Positions 16,566-25,030 of a stretch of 64,000 nucleotides of DNA are shown one piece after another (within the stretch, counting starts at the first letter, position 1; every line of letters starts with the position of its first letter). Below the pieces are notes generated by a model. It was not told the origin of the DNA and ran no database searches. It worked only from the letters and a program-made list of their open reading frames with translations. Source of the DNA: Flavobacterium hydrophilum (GTDB lineage: Bacteria; Bacteroidota; Bacteroidia; Flavobacteriales; Flavobacteriaceae); the NCBI RefSeq assembly GCF_003202405.1, contig NZ_QJHL01000005.1, positions 248,001 to 312,000 of the forward strand, in the 5' to 3' direction. The position numbers and the translations under genes were made by a program.

Positions 16566-18497
16566 ATGCATTTTAAACACCCCGAAATTCTATACTTTCT
16601 GTTCTTATTGATTGTTCCAATTTTGGTTCATTTATTTCAATTACGACGTTTTAAAACATCTTATTTCACAAACGTTCGCTTTTTAAAAGAACTTGCGGTT
16701 CAAACCCGTAAAAGTTCGAAAATCAAAAAGCGATTATTACTGGCAACCCGTTTATTACTTCTTACTTGTGCAATTATTGCTTTTGCACAGCCTTTTTTTG
16801 AAGCTAAAGACAGCAAAAATGCATCAAACGAAATGTACATTGTCCTGGATAATTCCTTTAGTATGCAGGCCAAAGGAAAAAAAGGCGAATTATTAAAACG
16901 GGCTGTTCAGGAACTATTAGAAAATACGCCCGAAAATGCCCAATTTTCATTATTGACCAATACCGAGAACTTTTGGAATACAGACATCAAGTCTGCTAAA
17001 AGTTCGCTTCAAAATCTAAACTACAGTGCAACTCCGTTTGAACTTTCCGCAATAATGGCAAAGATAAAAGCGCATAAATCGGCACATAAAAAGGATATTG
17101 TAATTATTACTGATGCTGTTGGTTTGGCCGAAAAAGAGGTGAAAAATATCGATTCTGAAGAAAAGCCCTATTTTATCATTTCGGAAGCAGAACAAAAAAA
17201 CAATATTTCTATTGACAGCGTTTTCATTAACCAAACCTTAGAAAATTTCTACGAAATCGGAATTAATTTATCAGCATACGGTGAAGATTTTAAACCCGTT
17301 TCAACCGCTTTATACAATCAAAACAAACTAATTGCGAAAACGATTATCAATTTCGATTCGAATAAGAAAAAGAAAATCAACTTTACGATTCCAAAAGAAG
17401 CCTTTCATGGTTATGTGATCATTGAAGATAATGGTTTGAGTTATGACAATAAACTATTTTTCAGTATTTCAAAAGCTAAAAAAACAAATGTGATTAGTAT
17501 CGGAGAGCCTGAAAAAAGCAGCTTTTTATCAAGAATTTATACTCCGGCAGAATTCAATTACAACAATTATTCGATTAGTTCTTTAGATTACAATAGCCTC
17601 GAAAAACAAAACACTATAATCCTGAATGAATTAACTGATGTTCCACAGGCATTACAGACTACTTTAAAAGCTTTTGTTTCAAAAGGTGGTAATCTGGTTG
17701 TTATTCCTTCTGAAAAAAGTTCAGCTTCTAATTTAAATACTTTTTTAGGAAATTTTGGAAAAATACAATTCAATAATCTAAAACCAGAAAGTAAACTGAT
17801 TACAAAAATCAACTTTGATCATCCTTTATTTTCGGATGTTTTTGAGAATAAAATCACGAATTTCCAGTATCCAAAAACAAATTCCTCTTTTGATATTTCC
17901 AGTCCGTACCCTGCAGTTTTATCTTATGAAGATCAAAGTCCTTTTGTAACCATGATTCAGAATCCGGTTGCTGGAATCACTGTTTTTTCAGCACCAATAA
18001 ATAGTATCAACTCAAACTTTCAGCAATCTCCGTTAATTGTTCCTTTATTTTATAAAATGGGGCAAAACAATCAAAAAACAGGTGTAAATGCCCTGACTAT
18101 TGGCAACAACCAGCCTTATTTTGTGGATGTCTTACTGAGCAAAGATGCCATTTTGGAAGTTAAAGGAACAGATGATTCGTTTATACCAATTCAGCAGATT
18201 CTGAACAATAAGGTCAAATTAACTTTCAATGACTTCCCTGAAACAGCTGGAAATTACAGTGTTTTTGATAAAAAAGAATCAGTCGAAAACCTGAGTTTCA
18301 ATTACAAACGAAGCGAAAGCGATTTGAGTCAGGTAAATACTAACGTAGTTTCAGATTTTAAAACTGCCGATACGATTTCAACTATTTTTAATACGCTACA
18401 AACAGAACGAACTGACAGCCAAATTTGGAAATGGTTTGTTATCTTTGCACTGTTATTTTTAGCATTAGAAATGGCCATTATCAAATTTGTAAAATAG
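16566..18497 (+). CDS. BatA/VWA domain membrane protein
   Basis: 643 residues. The N-terminal 80 residues are a BatA domain: a first helix in L-Y-F-L-F-L-L-I-V-P-I-L, the basic stretch Q-L-R-R-F-K-T, and a second helix that ends A-Q-P-F-F. Then comes a von Willebrand A domain with the MIDAS motif D-N-S-F-S (near residue 95), a DUF4159/glutamine-amidotransferase-like middle region around I-L-N-E-L-T-D-V-P-Q, and a C-terminal helix (F-V-I-F-A-L-L-F-L-A-L-E-M-A). Relatives occur with Bat aerotolerance or MoxR clusters, but no MoxR, BatB or BatD gene is adjacent. Role in envelope stress is a family-based guess. The next gene follows in the same direction 67 bases on. Confidence 0.8.
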   Translation: MHFKHPEILYFLFLLIVPILVHLFQLRRFKTSYFTNVRFLKELAVQTRKSSKIKKRLLLATRLLLLTCAIIAFAQPFFEAKDSKNASNEMYIVLDNSFSMQAKGKKGELLKRAVQELLENTPENAQFSLLTNTENFWNTDIKSAKSSLQNLNYSATPFELSAIMAKIKAHKSAHKKDIVIITDAVGLAEKEVKNIDSEEKPYFIISEAEQKNNISIDSVFINQTLENFYEIGINLSAYGEDFKPVSTALYNQNKLIAKTIINFDSNKKKKINFTIPKEAFHGYVIIEDNGLSYDNKLFFSISKAKKTNVISIGEPEKSSFLSRIYTPAEFNYNNYSISSLDYNSLEKQNTIILNELTDVPQALQTTLKAFVSKGGNLVVIPSEKSSASNLNTFLGNFGKIQFNNLKPESKLITKINFDHPLFSDVFENKITNFQYPKTNSSFDISSPYPAVLSYEDQSPFVTMIQNPVAGITVFSAPINSINSNFQQSPLIVPLFYKMGQNNQKTGVNALTIGNNQPYFVDVLLSKDAILEVKGTDDSFIPIQQILNNKVKLTFNDFPETAGNYSVFDKKESVENLSFNYKRSESDLSQVNTNVVSDFKTADTISTIFNTLQTERTDSQIWKWFVIFALLFLALEMAIIKFVK

Positions 18498-18564
18498 ATT
18501 TCACTATAATTTTGAACGTCTTACTTTTTACAAAAATCATTTTACGACAAAAAAACATCTACAT

Positions 18565-19821
18565 ATGAAAATAATCATCAGAAGCGCCAAAATTATCGAT
18601 TCAAAAAGTCCGTTTCACAATCAGACAGTTGATCTTTTAATTGCAGATGGTTTAATTGAAAAAATAGGAACATCCATTCTTGACATTGACGATACAACCG
18701 AAGTTAAGTTTGAAAACTTACACCTTTCCCAAGGTTGGTTTGACAGCAGTGTCTCTTTTGGAGAGCCTGGTTACGAAGACAGAGAAACGATAGCAAACGG
18801 TTTAAATGTTGCTGCAAAAAGCGGATTTACTGCCATTGCTTTACAACCTAACTCCTACCCGATTATTGATAACCAATCGCAGGTAAATTTCGTAAAAAAC
18901 AAAGCAAATGGTTTTGCCACAGAATTATTTCCTATTGGTGCTTTAACCAAAGCCAGCGAAGGAAAAGACATGGCCGAATTGTTTGACATGAAAAAATCCG
19001 GAGCTATCGCTTTTGGAGATTATAATAAAAGTCTGGACAACGCCAATCTGCTTAAAATAGCCTTACAATATGTGCAGGATTTTGACGGTTTAGTAATTGC
19101 CTATTCTCAGGATGCCAACATCAAAGGAAACGGAGTGGCAAACGAAGGAATTGTTTCGACAAGATTAGGTTTAAAAGGAATTCCGAATTTAGCCGAAGAA
19201 TTACAAATAGCAAGAAACTTATTTTTACTTGAATATACAGGTGGAAAACTTCATATTCCAACCATTTCTACAGCAAAATCAGTCGAATTAATAAAAGCAG
19301 CAAAAGCTAAAGGAGTACAAGTTACTAGTAGTGTTTGTGTTCATCATTTAGTTCTAATAGATGAAAAACTGGAAGGTTTTGACACACGTTTTAAAGTTAC
19401 ACCGCCATTGCGAACTGAAGCTGACAGAACAGCTCTTGTAGATGCCGTTTTAGACGGAACAATCGATATGATAACTTCAGATCATAACCCTATTGATATT
19501 GAATTCAAAAAAATGGAATTTGATACTGCGAAAAACGGAACTATAGGTTTAGAAAGTGCTTTTGGAGCTTTATTAACGGTTTTACCTTTAGAAACTGTAA
19601 TTGAAAAACTAACTTCAGGAAGAGTTGTTTTTGGTCTTGAAAACAATACGATTGAAGAAGGTGCAAAAGCTAATTTCACGTTTTTTACTCCAGAAGGAAA
19701 ATCAACTTTTACAAAAGAAAACATTCTTTCAAAATCTAAAAATTCTGCTTTTTTAGGAACTGAAATCAAAGGTTCTGTGTATGGAATTTTAAATCAAAAT
19801 CAACTTGTCATCACAAAATAA
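18565..19821 (+). CDS. Dihydroorotase homologue lacking metal ligands (probable pseudoenzyme)
   Basis: 418 residues with the amidohydrolase fold of the long (type I) dihydroorotases. The order of blocks is right: G-W-F-D-S-S-V-S-F-G-E-P-G (58-69), the L-H-I-P-T-I-S-T strand (229-236), V-H-H-L (259-262), K-V-T-P-P-L-R and T-S-D-H-N-P. However, the metal-binding H-x-H is S62-V-S64, the substrate Arg beside it is Gly66, the ligand His of the next strand is Thr233, and the D-H-A-P-H loop ends in Ile310. H260/261 and D306 remain. A two-metal catalytic centre cannot form as in PyrC, so this is likely a non-catalytic partner, as PyrC-prime is for aspartate transcarbamoylase in some bacteria. It is often annotated simply as pyrC. 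Confidence 0.8.
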   Translation: MKIIIRSAKIIDSKSPFHNQTVDLLIADGLIEKIGTSILDIDDTTEVKFENLHLSQGWFDSSVSFGEPGYEDRETIANGLNVAAKSGFTAIALQPNSYPIIDNQSQVNFVKNKANGFATELFPIGALTKASEGKDMAELFDMKKSGAIAFGDYNKSLDNANLLKIALQYVQDFDGLVIAYSQDANIKGNGVANEGIVSTRLGLKGIPNLAEELQIARNLFLLEYTGGKLHIPTISTAKSVELIKAAKAKGVQVTSSVCVHHLVLIDEKLEGFDTRFKVTPPLRTEADRTALVDAVLDGTIDMITSDHNPIDIEFKKMEFDTAKNGTIGLESAFGALLTVLPLETVIEKLTSGRVVFGLENNTIEEGAKANFTFFTPEGKSTFTKENILSKSKNSAFLGTEIKGSVYGILNQNQLVITK

Positions 19822-19825
19822 TAAA

Positions 19826-20152
19826 ATGAATAATTCAATCGAAGAGGGGAAATCAATCGCCATTACCAGTTATATTTTAATTATTGGCGTATTAATTGCG
19901 ATGTCGATGAATGCTGAAAATAAAAATAGTTTTGCTTCTTTTCATATTCGTCAGGCGTTAGGATTGTCTTTGGCTTTTATTTCTTTTGGAGCTATAATAA
20001 GTAATTTTGACAGCTTTTTTATCACTTTCCCAATGTGGATCTGTATTTCTATTTTATGGACATACGGAATTTTTAGTGCTATTCAAGGACAGACAAGACC
20101 AATTCCTTTAGTTGGAAATTTATTTCAAAAATGGTTTAAATCTATTGGATAG
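19826..20152 (+). CDS. Small membrane protein, DUF4870-like
   Basis: 108 residues from the ATG at 19826, four bases after the stop of the dihydroorotase homologue; a TTG in frame at 19805 would overlap that gene and I discard it. Hydrophobic segments cover residues 10-30, 42-60 and 68-90. The H-I-R-Q-A-L-G-L motif after the first helix and the P-L-V-G-N-L-F-Q-K-W end resemble the small DUF4870 (Tic20-like) membrane proteins. The function is unknown. Close spacing suggests co-transcription with the gene before it. The 97 bases after its stop are AT-rich with short repeats of the form CACAAnTCAC and hold no gene. Confidence 0.65.
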   Translation: MNNSIEEGKSIAITSYILIIGVLIAMSMNAENKNSFASFHIRQALGLSLAFISFGAIISNFDSFFITFPMWICISILWTYGIFSAIQGQTRPIPLVGNLFQKWFKSIG

Positions 20153-20249
20153 TAAATTACAAATTTTTAAATTGATTCGCCAGTTTGCTGTTACTCGTCC
20201 CCAGATTCAAACAATTTACATTTCACAACTCACAATTCACCATTAAAAA

Positions 20250-20894
20250 ATGAACCTATCTTTAGAATATAAAATACAAGAACCAAAAATAATTTTAGAT
20301 AAAAATCCGTTATTGCTTTTGTTACACGGATACGGCAGCAACGAAGCCGATTTGTTTTCGTTTGCTACTGAACTTCCAGATAATTATTACGTTATTTCCG
20401 CAAGAGCGCCTTATGATTTACAATATGGTGCCTATGCATGGTACGCTATCAATTTTGATGCTGATCAAAATAAATTTTCAGACAACGAGCAGGCTAAAAC
20501 TTCACGTGATATAATCGCTGGTTTTATTGATGAATTGATCGCAAATTATCCTATTGACACTAATAATGTAACATTGATTGGTTTTAGCCAGGGTTCCATT
20601 TTAAGTTATTCCGTGGCACTTTCATATCCGGAAAAAATTCAACGGGTTGTAGCAATGAGTGGTTATTTTAATGAAGAAATCATAAAAGAAGGTTATGAGA
20701 AAAACGATTTCAAAAACCTGAAAATATTCGCTTCACACGGGACAGTAGATCAGGTTATTCCAATTGAATGGGCCAGAAAAACTCCTAATATTTTAGAAAA
20801 TTTAAATATCCCGGTTACTTATAAGGAATATCCTGTTGGTCATGGCGTGGCTCCTCAGAATTTCTTTGATTTTAAGAATTGGCTGGGTAAATAG
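20250..20894 (+). CDS. Alpha/beta-hydrolase esterase (phospholipase/carboxylesterase family)
   Basis: 214 residues, the usual length for the PF02230 family. The oxyanion-hole strand is L-L-L-H-G-Y-G-S-N-E, the nucleophile is S113 in G-F-S-Q-G, the acid is D167 in H-G-T-V-D-Q-V-I-P and the base is H198 in V-G-H-G-V. There is no signal peptide, so it is cytoplasmic. Relatives hydrolyse short acyl esters and lysophospholipids; the substrate here is unknown. It is followed 22 bases later by a small membrane protein gene. Confidence 0.9.
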   Translation: MNLSLEYKIQEPKIILDKNPLLLLLHGYGSNEADLFSFATELPDNYYVISARAPYDLQYGAYAWYAINFDADQNKFSDNEQAKTSRDIIAGFIDELIANYPIDTNNVTLIGFSQGSILSYSVALSYPEKIQRVVAMSGYFNEEIIKEGYEKNDFKNLKIFASHGTVDQVIPIEWARKTPNILENLNIPVTYKEYPVGHGVAPQNFFDFKNWLGK

Positions 20895-20916
20895 CCTTCA
20901 ATTAAAAAACACTTTT

Positions 20917-21483
20917 ATGAGTAATTATAAAATTATTGATTCTAGAAATATTTTCATAATTACTCTTATTGTCATCCCATTAACAATTTTATCCGTTTGG
21001 ATTTTGGGCCTGGTGCTTGATAATTCAATCTTCAAAAATTCATTAATTTCCACCACAATTTTATCTCTTGCTTTCTTTTTATTTATCTCAATCGGATTAT
21101 ATAAAGGAATTAAAATAAAAGATAATTTGGGAGAGCTCGAACAGGAAAATATATTTTTTCAAAAAAACATAGCTATTGACTCAGATATTCCGGACGTTGG
21201 AGAAGGAATAATTGGAGTTATATTTAGTATCCTTTTATGGTTGATTGTTTCTATCATAGCCAGTTATTTATTTTGGGCTTTTGAGACTATATTATGGATT
21301 ACAATCTTAAATTTTATCGGAATACTTTATTGGATTTTTTTCAGAGCATTAAGACTCGTTTTTAAAAAATCATCTGTTTGTAAAAACAATTTTTCAAAAA
21401 GTATTTTATATGCTTTTAGTTTTACAATATTGTATAACTTCTGGATCTATGCAATCATTTTTATGACTCATCATGTTTTCTAA
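20917..21483 (+). CDS. Membrane protein, function unknown
   Basis: 188 residues from the ATG at 20917. The frame is open back to 20836, but that would run inside the esterase gene, and the natural start M-S-N-Y-K-I-I-D follows its stop. Four hydrophobic segments: F-I-I-T-L-I-V-I-P-L (10-35), the S-T-T-I-L-S-L-A-F-F-L stretch (45-68), I-G-V-I-F-S-I-L-L-W (98-122) and a pair near residues 130-150 and 168-185. Soluble loop between helices two and three has acidic residues (E-L-E-Q-E-N). I do not recognise the family. It ends just before a bidirectional hairpin terminator. Confidence 0.6.
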   Translation: MSNYKIIDSRNIFIITLIVIPLTILSVWILGLVLDNSIFKNSLISTTILSLAFFLFISIGLYKGIKIKDNLGELEQENIFFQKNIAIDSDIPDVGEGIIGVIFSILLWLIVSIIASYLFWAFETILWITILNFIGILYWIFFRALRLVFKKSSVCKNNFSKSILYAFSFTILYNFWIYAIIFMTHHVF

Positions 21484-21510
21484 AACAAAAACAGAAATAA
21501 TTTAAAACAA

Positions 21511-21537
21511 AAAAATAGGATTAAAAATCCTATTTTT
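21511..21537. terminator. Bidirectional terminator
   Basis: Perfect 10-base stem (21511-21520 with 21528-21537), 7-base loop, A/T tracts on both sides. The right arm overlaps the last codons of the convergent minus-strand gene. Confidence 0.8.
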
Positions 21538-22033
21538 GATATAACCAGGTTTGATTTACTTCAAAAGTTATATTTTCCTTATCATCAACAAAATACTTCA
21601 ATAGTACCTCTCCCCATAACTCTCCATTACTGTAATCAGCAATGATCCATCTGTGGTTTAATATTTTTACTTTATTAATAATAAATTTATTCGGACCAAT
21701 TTTATCCTGTCCTGTATAAGGATTTCCGTTTGGATTAGCATTTAAATCTAATAATTTTTCAGTCACTACCGGAATAAGTTTTTCGAACAGGATTACTTTT
21801 CCACCAGAAGCACTATTATCAAAATAATTTTGAGCATTTTCATTGTTTTCCAAAGAAAAATAGTTTGATTCTGCCAGTTTTGTCGAAACTGTACTTATGC
21901 TGTCTCTAAGTCTTTTAGTCGTTTTATCATATCTTTCCTTTTCAAATTTCACTTCTCTGCTGTAGAACATATAAGTAAAAATATTCATTAAAATTGCTAA
22001 TAAAAAAAGATAAAGCATTAAGGATTTCTTCAT
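21530..22033 (-). CDS. Small membrane-anchored protein, function unknown
   Basis: 167 residues. An N-terminal hydrophobic helix (about 5-22, L-M-L-Y-L-F-L-L-A-I-L-M) anchors it, followed by a charged, probably coiled-coil stretch (K-F-E-K-E-R-Y-D-K-T-T-K-R) and a soluble C-terminal domain with N-A-N-P-N-G-N-P-Y-T-G-Q and W-I-I-A-D-Y-S-N-G-E-L-W-G-E. Orthologues in Flavobacterium are sometimes labelled hydrolase, but I see no catalytic motif that supports it. It is 13 bases behind the MBL hydrolase gene and probably in its operon. Its last codons form one arm of the terminator hairpin. Confidence 0.6.
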   Translation of the reverse strand: MKKSLMLYLFLLAILMNIFTYMFYSREVKFEKERYDKTTKRLRDSISTVSTKLAESNYFSLENNENAQNYFDNSASGGKVILFEKLIPVVTEKLLDLNANPNGNPYTGQDKIGPNKFIINKVKILNHRWIIADYSNGELWGEVLLKYFVDDKENITFEVNQTWLYQK

Positions 22034-22046
22034 TTTGTAGGTATAA

Positions 22047-22811
22047 TTAAATGGTGATTTCTAAATTATCATAAGCCAGGAAAACATTTTCAGGAAGTTG
22101 CTTCTGAACTTCTGCATGAAATCCCAAAACATGGCTAATGTGGGTTAAATAAGCTTTTTCAGGTTTTACTAAATTGATAAAATCAAGCGCTTCCTGCAAA
22201 TTAAAATGGGTATCATGAGGCTCCACACGCAAGGCATTCACAACCAGAACTTTCAGATTTTTCAATTTTTTAACCTCTGCCTTGTCGATTGTTTTTACAT
22301 CTGTTAAATAGGCAAAATCATCTATTCTATAACCAAAAACCTGTAAATCACCGTGCATAACATTTATTGGAATAGCGGTTTTATCTCCAATTGCAAAGGG
22401 TTTGTCATTGATTACTTCAATAGTTTTTACACTTGGTGCGCCCGGATATTTATTTACCGTTTCAAAAACATAATCAAAACGTTTTCTGAGATTATCAATC
22501 ACACGCTGATGTGCATAAACCGGAATTTCGCCTTGTCTGAAATTATACGGACGAATATCATCTAAACCAGCCGTGTGATCGGCATGTTCGTGAGTAAATA
22601 AAATTGCATCGAGTTTTCGACAGCCGCAGGAAAGCATTTGCTGCCTGAAATCCGGTCCGCAGTCTACAACATAAGAATGCTCGTCCCATGTGATCCAAAT
22701 CGACACACGAAGCCTTTTATCTTTTGCATCTGTGCTCTTACAAACAGGATGATCAATCCCAATGATGGGAATACCTTGAGAAGTACCGGTACCTAAAAAA
22801 TAGATCTTCAA
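22047..22811 (-). CDS. MBL-fold metallohydrolase, PhnP-like
   Basis: 254 residues. The metallo-beta-lactamase signature is H74-E-H76-A-D78-H79 in T-H-E-H-A-D-H, with further metal ligands in V-M-H-G-D (central) and L-T-H-I-S-H (near the C-terminus). The N-terminal G-T-G-T-S-Q-G-I-P with P-V-C marks the PhnP/RNase-Z-like group, whose members are cyclic phosphodiesterases or lipoyl/octanoyl-related hydrolases in name only. No signal peptide. It leads the two-gene unit with the small membrane protein at 21530-22033. The substrate cannot be told from sequence. Confidence 0.85.
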   Translation of the reverse strand: MKIYFLGTGTSQGIPIIGIDHPVCKSTDAKDKRLRVSIWITWDEHSYVVDCGPDFRQQMLSCGCRKLDAILFTHEHADHTAGLDDIRPYNFRQGEIPVYAHQRVIDNLRKRFDYVFETVNKYPGAPSVKTIEVINDKPFAIGDKTAIPINVMHGDLQVFGYRIDDFAYLTDVKTIDKAEVKKLKNLKVLVVNALRVEPHDTHFNLQEALDFINLVKPEKAYLTHISHVLGFHAEVQKQLPENVFLAYDNLEITI

Positions 22812-22873
22812 TTGAACTTGTTTTTTTTTACAAAAATAGGGATTATTTCTCTTTCATTAGAACGCTAATTTAC

Positions 22874-22881
22874 TAACTTTG
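22874..22881 (+). promoter_or_regulatory. -7 element of the 485-residue protein gene
   Basis: TAACTTTG, an exact TAnnTTTG match, 22 bases before the ATG at 22904. No TTG at the right distance upstream. Confidence 0.45.
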
Positions 22882-22903
22882 TAACAAATCTATTTAAAAT
22901 AAA

Positions 22904-24361
22904 ATGGGCACAGAAATAAAACTCAAAGGTGACAAGGTCATCGCTCAGATTCCTTCTATAAAAGACAAAGCACTACGCATTAATTTAAACGAGAATATTT
23001 ACGGAACTTTTGCAGAAATTGGGGCCGGACAAGAAACTGTCAGACATTTTTTCAGATCCGGAGGTTCCTCAGGAACAATTGCAAAAGCGATGTCTGCCTA
23101 TGATAAAGATTTTAGTGATGCTGTTTACGGAACTGAAGGTGACGGACGTTACGTAACTGAAAACCGACTCAAAAAAATGTTAACCTTTGAAGGAGAACTT
23201 ATTGAAGAACGTTTGAGCAGAGAAAAACACCCAAATAAACTTTTTTTTAGTTATGCCAACACTGTTGCTACTATAGATTTTGCCAAACAATTTAAAGGGC
23301 ACGGTTGGGTTGGAATCCGATATCAGATTGAACCTGACGAAGCTTACAACGAAATTATTCTGCACATTCGTTTTAAAGAAACCGATGCCCGATTACAGCA
23401 GGAAACATTAGGGATTTTGGGTGTTAACCTGATTTACGGTGCTTTCTACAAATATAATGACCCTAAACGTTTACTTCGTTATTTATACGATCACCTCGAT
23501 AAAGACCAATTAGAAATTGATACTATTAACTTCTCAGGACCTCGTTTTGCAGATGTTGACAATCGTTTAATGAGTCTTCAACTGGTAAAAAATGGCATGA
23601 CAGATGCCGTAATGTTTAATCCTGAAGGAAAAAACGTTTTACCGGCAGCTATTTTATACAAGAAGAACCTTCTTGCTTTTAGAGGAAGTTTCCGTCCTGT
23701 TACCAATGTAAATGTGGACATGTACAGAAAATCTTTAAGAATGTTTCTTGAAGAAAATAAGGTTGAGAAAGAAAACACATTAGTCGTTTTTGAAATTACG
23801 CTTTCAAACCTGCGTTCTGATGGTGAAATTGATGAACGTGATTTTATGGACAGAGCCGAATTACTTTGTTCATTAGGCCAGACTGTTATGATTTCTAATT
23901 TTCAGGAATATTACAAAGTAGTGGAATATTTTTCTAATTATACCAAAGCCCGTATGGGACTTGCAATGGGCGTAAATAATTTAGTCGATATCTTTGACGA
24001 GAAATATTACCGCCATTTAAGTGGAGGAATCCTCGAAGCTTTCGGAAAATTATTCTATCGCGATATGAAAGTATTTTTATATCCAATGCTCGGTGAAGAT
24101 GGAGAAATTATTACTTCTGAAAACCTGAAAGTACATCCAAGAATGAAAGAATTGTACAAATTCTTTAAATTTAACGGAAAAGTGGTTGATATTGTAGACT
24201 ACAATCCTGATATCTTAAATGTATTCTCCCGTGAGGTATTAAAAATGATTAGCAATGGAACACCTGGCTGGGAACCTATGCTTCCATCTGGAGTTGCCGA
24301 AATCATCAAAGAGCATCACCTTTTTGGGTATCATCCTCAAAAAACATTAGAACAGAATTAA
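22904..24361 (+). CDS. Conserved 485-residue protein of unassigned function
   Basis: 485 residues, no signal peptide or membrane segment, so cytoplasmic. Striking blocks are G-T-F-A-E-I-G-A-G-Q-E-T-V-R (34-47), the glycine-rich R-S-G-G-S-S-G-T-I-A-K-A-M-S-A-Y-D (51-67), V-Y-G-T-E-G-D-G-R-Y and R-H-L-S-G-G-I-L-E-A-F-G-K-L. The conservation style suggests an enzyme. Database entries for relatives may carry an NAD-biosynthesis adenylyltransferase label; I see no H-x-G-H nucleotidyltransferase motif, so I do not accept that name. PncB, a true NAD-salvage gene, lies 1.7 kb downstream, which may be why the label arose or may be meaningful. Monocistronic, with its own promoter element and a hairpin terminator. 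Confidence 0.7.
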   Translation: MGTEIKLKGDKVIAQIPSIKDKALRINLNENIYGTFAEIGAGQETVRHFFRSGGSSGTIAKAMSAYDKDFSDAVYGTEGDGRYVTENRLKKMLTFEGELIEERLSREKHPNKLFFSYANTVATIDFAKQFKGHGWVGIRYQIEPDEAYNEIILHIRFKETDARLQQETLGILGVNLIYGAFYKYNDPKRLLRYLYDHLDKDQLEIDTINFSGPRFADVDNRLMSLQLVKNGMTDAVMFNPEGKNVLPAAILYKKNLLAFRGSFRPVTNVNVDMYRKSLRMFLEENKVEKENTLVVFEITLSNLRSDGEIDERDFMDRAELLCSLGQTVMISNFQEYYKVVEYFSNYTKARMGLAMGVNNLVDIFDEKYYRHLSGGILEAFGKLFYRDMKVFLYPMLGEDGEIITSENLKVHPRMKELYKFFKFNGKVVDIVDYNPDILNVFSREVLKMISNGTPGWEPMLPSGVAEIIKEHHLFGYHPQKTLEQN

Positions 24362-24387
24362 ATCAAATTATATAAAATTCAAATCAC

Positions 24388-24430
24388 AAAAGTCCAAAAT
24401 AGAGCAATTCTTTTTTGGACTTTTATTTTA
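24388..24430 (+). terminator. Terminator after the 485-residue protein gene
   Basis: Perfect 12-base stem (24388-24399 with 24413-24424), 13-base loop and a T-rich tail, 26 bases after the stop. Confidence 0.8.
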
Positions 24431-24440
24431 CTGAAATTTA

Positions 24441-24471
24441 TTGCATTTAATTACGTTTTAAATTATATTTA
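24441..24471 (+). promoter_or_regulatory. Candidate promoter of the FMN-reductase/transglutaminase pair
   Basis: TTG at 24441-24443, 20 bases, then TATATTTA at 24464-24471 (one base off TAnnTTTG), 31 bases before the ATG at 24503. Spacing fits the Bacteroidota primary sigma factor. Confidence 0.4.
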
Positions 24472-24502
24472 ATTTTTAGTAATTTTAATAAAAAACAAAA
24501 CC

Positions 24503-25030
24503 ATGAAAATAATCGCATTTGCTGGAAGTAACAGCCAACAATCTATCAATAAACATTTAGCAGCTTATGCAGCAAATCAATTTGAGAATGCAGAAATAGA
24601 AGTTTTAGATTTAAATGATTTTGCAATGCCTTTATTCAGTGTTGATTTAGAAAAAGAAATTGGCCAGCACGAAATCGCAAAATCGTTTCTAAAAAAAATA
24701 GAAAGTGCAGATATTCTGGTTGTCTCCCTTGCTGAAAATAATGGGAATTATTCGACTGCTTTTAAAAACGTTTTCGATTGGAGTTCGAGAATTTTAAAAG
24801 ATGTGTTCCAGCAAAAACCAATGCTTTTGATGGCAACTTCACCTGGAGCAAGAGGTGGTGCTTCGGTTTTAGAAATTGCAAAAACGGCTTTTCCAAGATA
24901 TGGTGCTCAGGTAAAAGGGCTTTTTTCATTACCTTCTTTCAATGCGAATTTTGATCTGGAAAAAAATGAAATCTCAAATCCTGAATTCGATAATGAACTA
25001 AAAACAATTGTAAAAAACAGTTTTAATTAA
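24503..25030 (+). CDS. NADPH-dependent FMN reductase family protein
   Basis: 175 residues, a typical length. The N-terminal strand K-I-I-A-F-A-G-S-N-S followed by S-I-N-K is the FMN-phosphate loop of the flavodoxin-like reductases; A-E-N-N-G-N-Y-S-T-A-F-K-N-V-F-D-W and S-P-G-A-R-G-G are the other two flavin-contacting loops, the latter in the form seen in quinone or chromate reductases. Cytoplasmic. The natural electron acceptor is not predictable. The last base of its stop codon is the first base of the next ATG, so translation of the following exported protein is coupled to it. Confidence 0.85.
   Translation: MKIIAFAGSNSQQSINKHLAAYAANQFENAEIEVLDLNDFAMPLFSVDLEKEIGQHEIAKSFLKKIESADILVVSLAENNGNYSTAFKNVFDWSSRILKDVFQQKPMLLMATSPGARGGASVLEIAKTAFPRYGAQVKGLFSLPSFNANFDLEKNEISNPEFDNELKTIVKNSFN

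Noticed and set aside
19482..19769. Minus-strand frame of 95 codons inside the dihydroorotase homologue.
   Set aside because: Antisense shadow of a clearly coding gene; no start or family.
20160..20249. AT-rich stretch with repeated CACAAnTCAC-like units before the esterase gene.
   Set aside because: Low-complexity sequence, not a regular repeat array and no CRISPR spacing.
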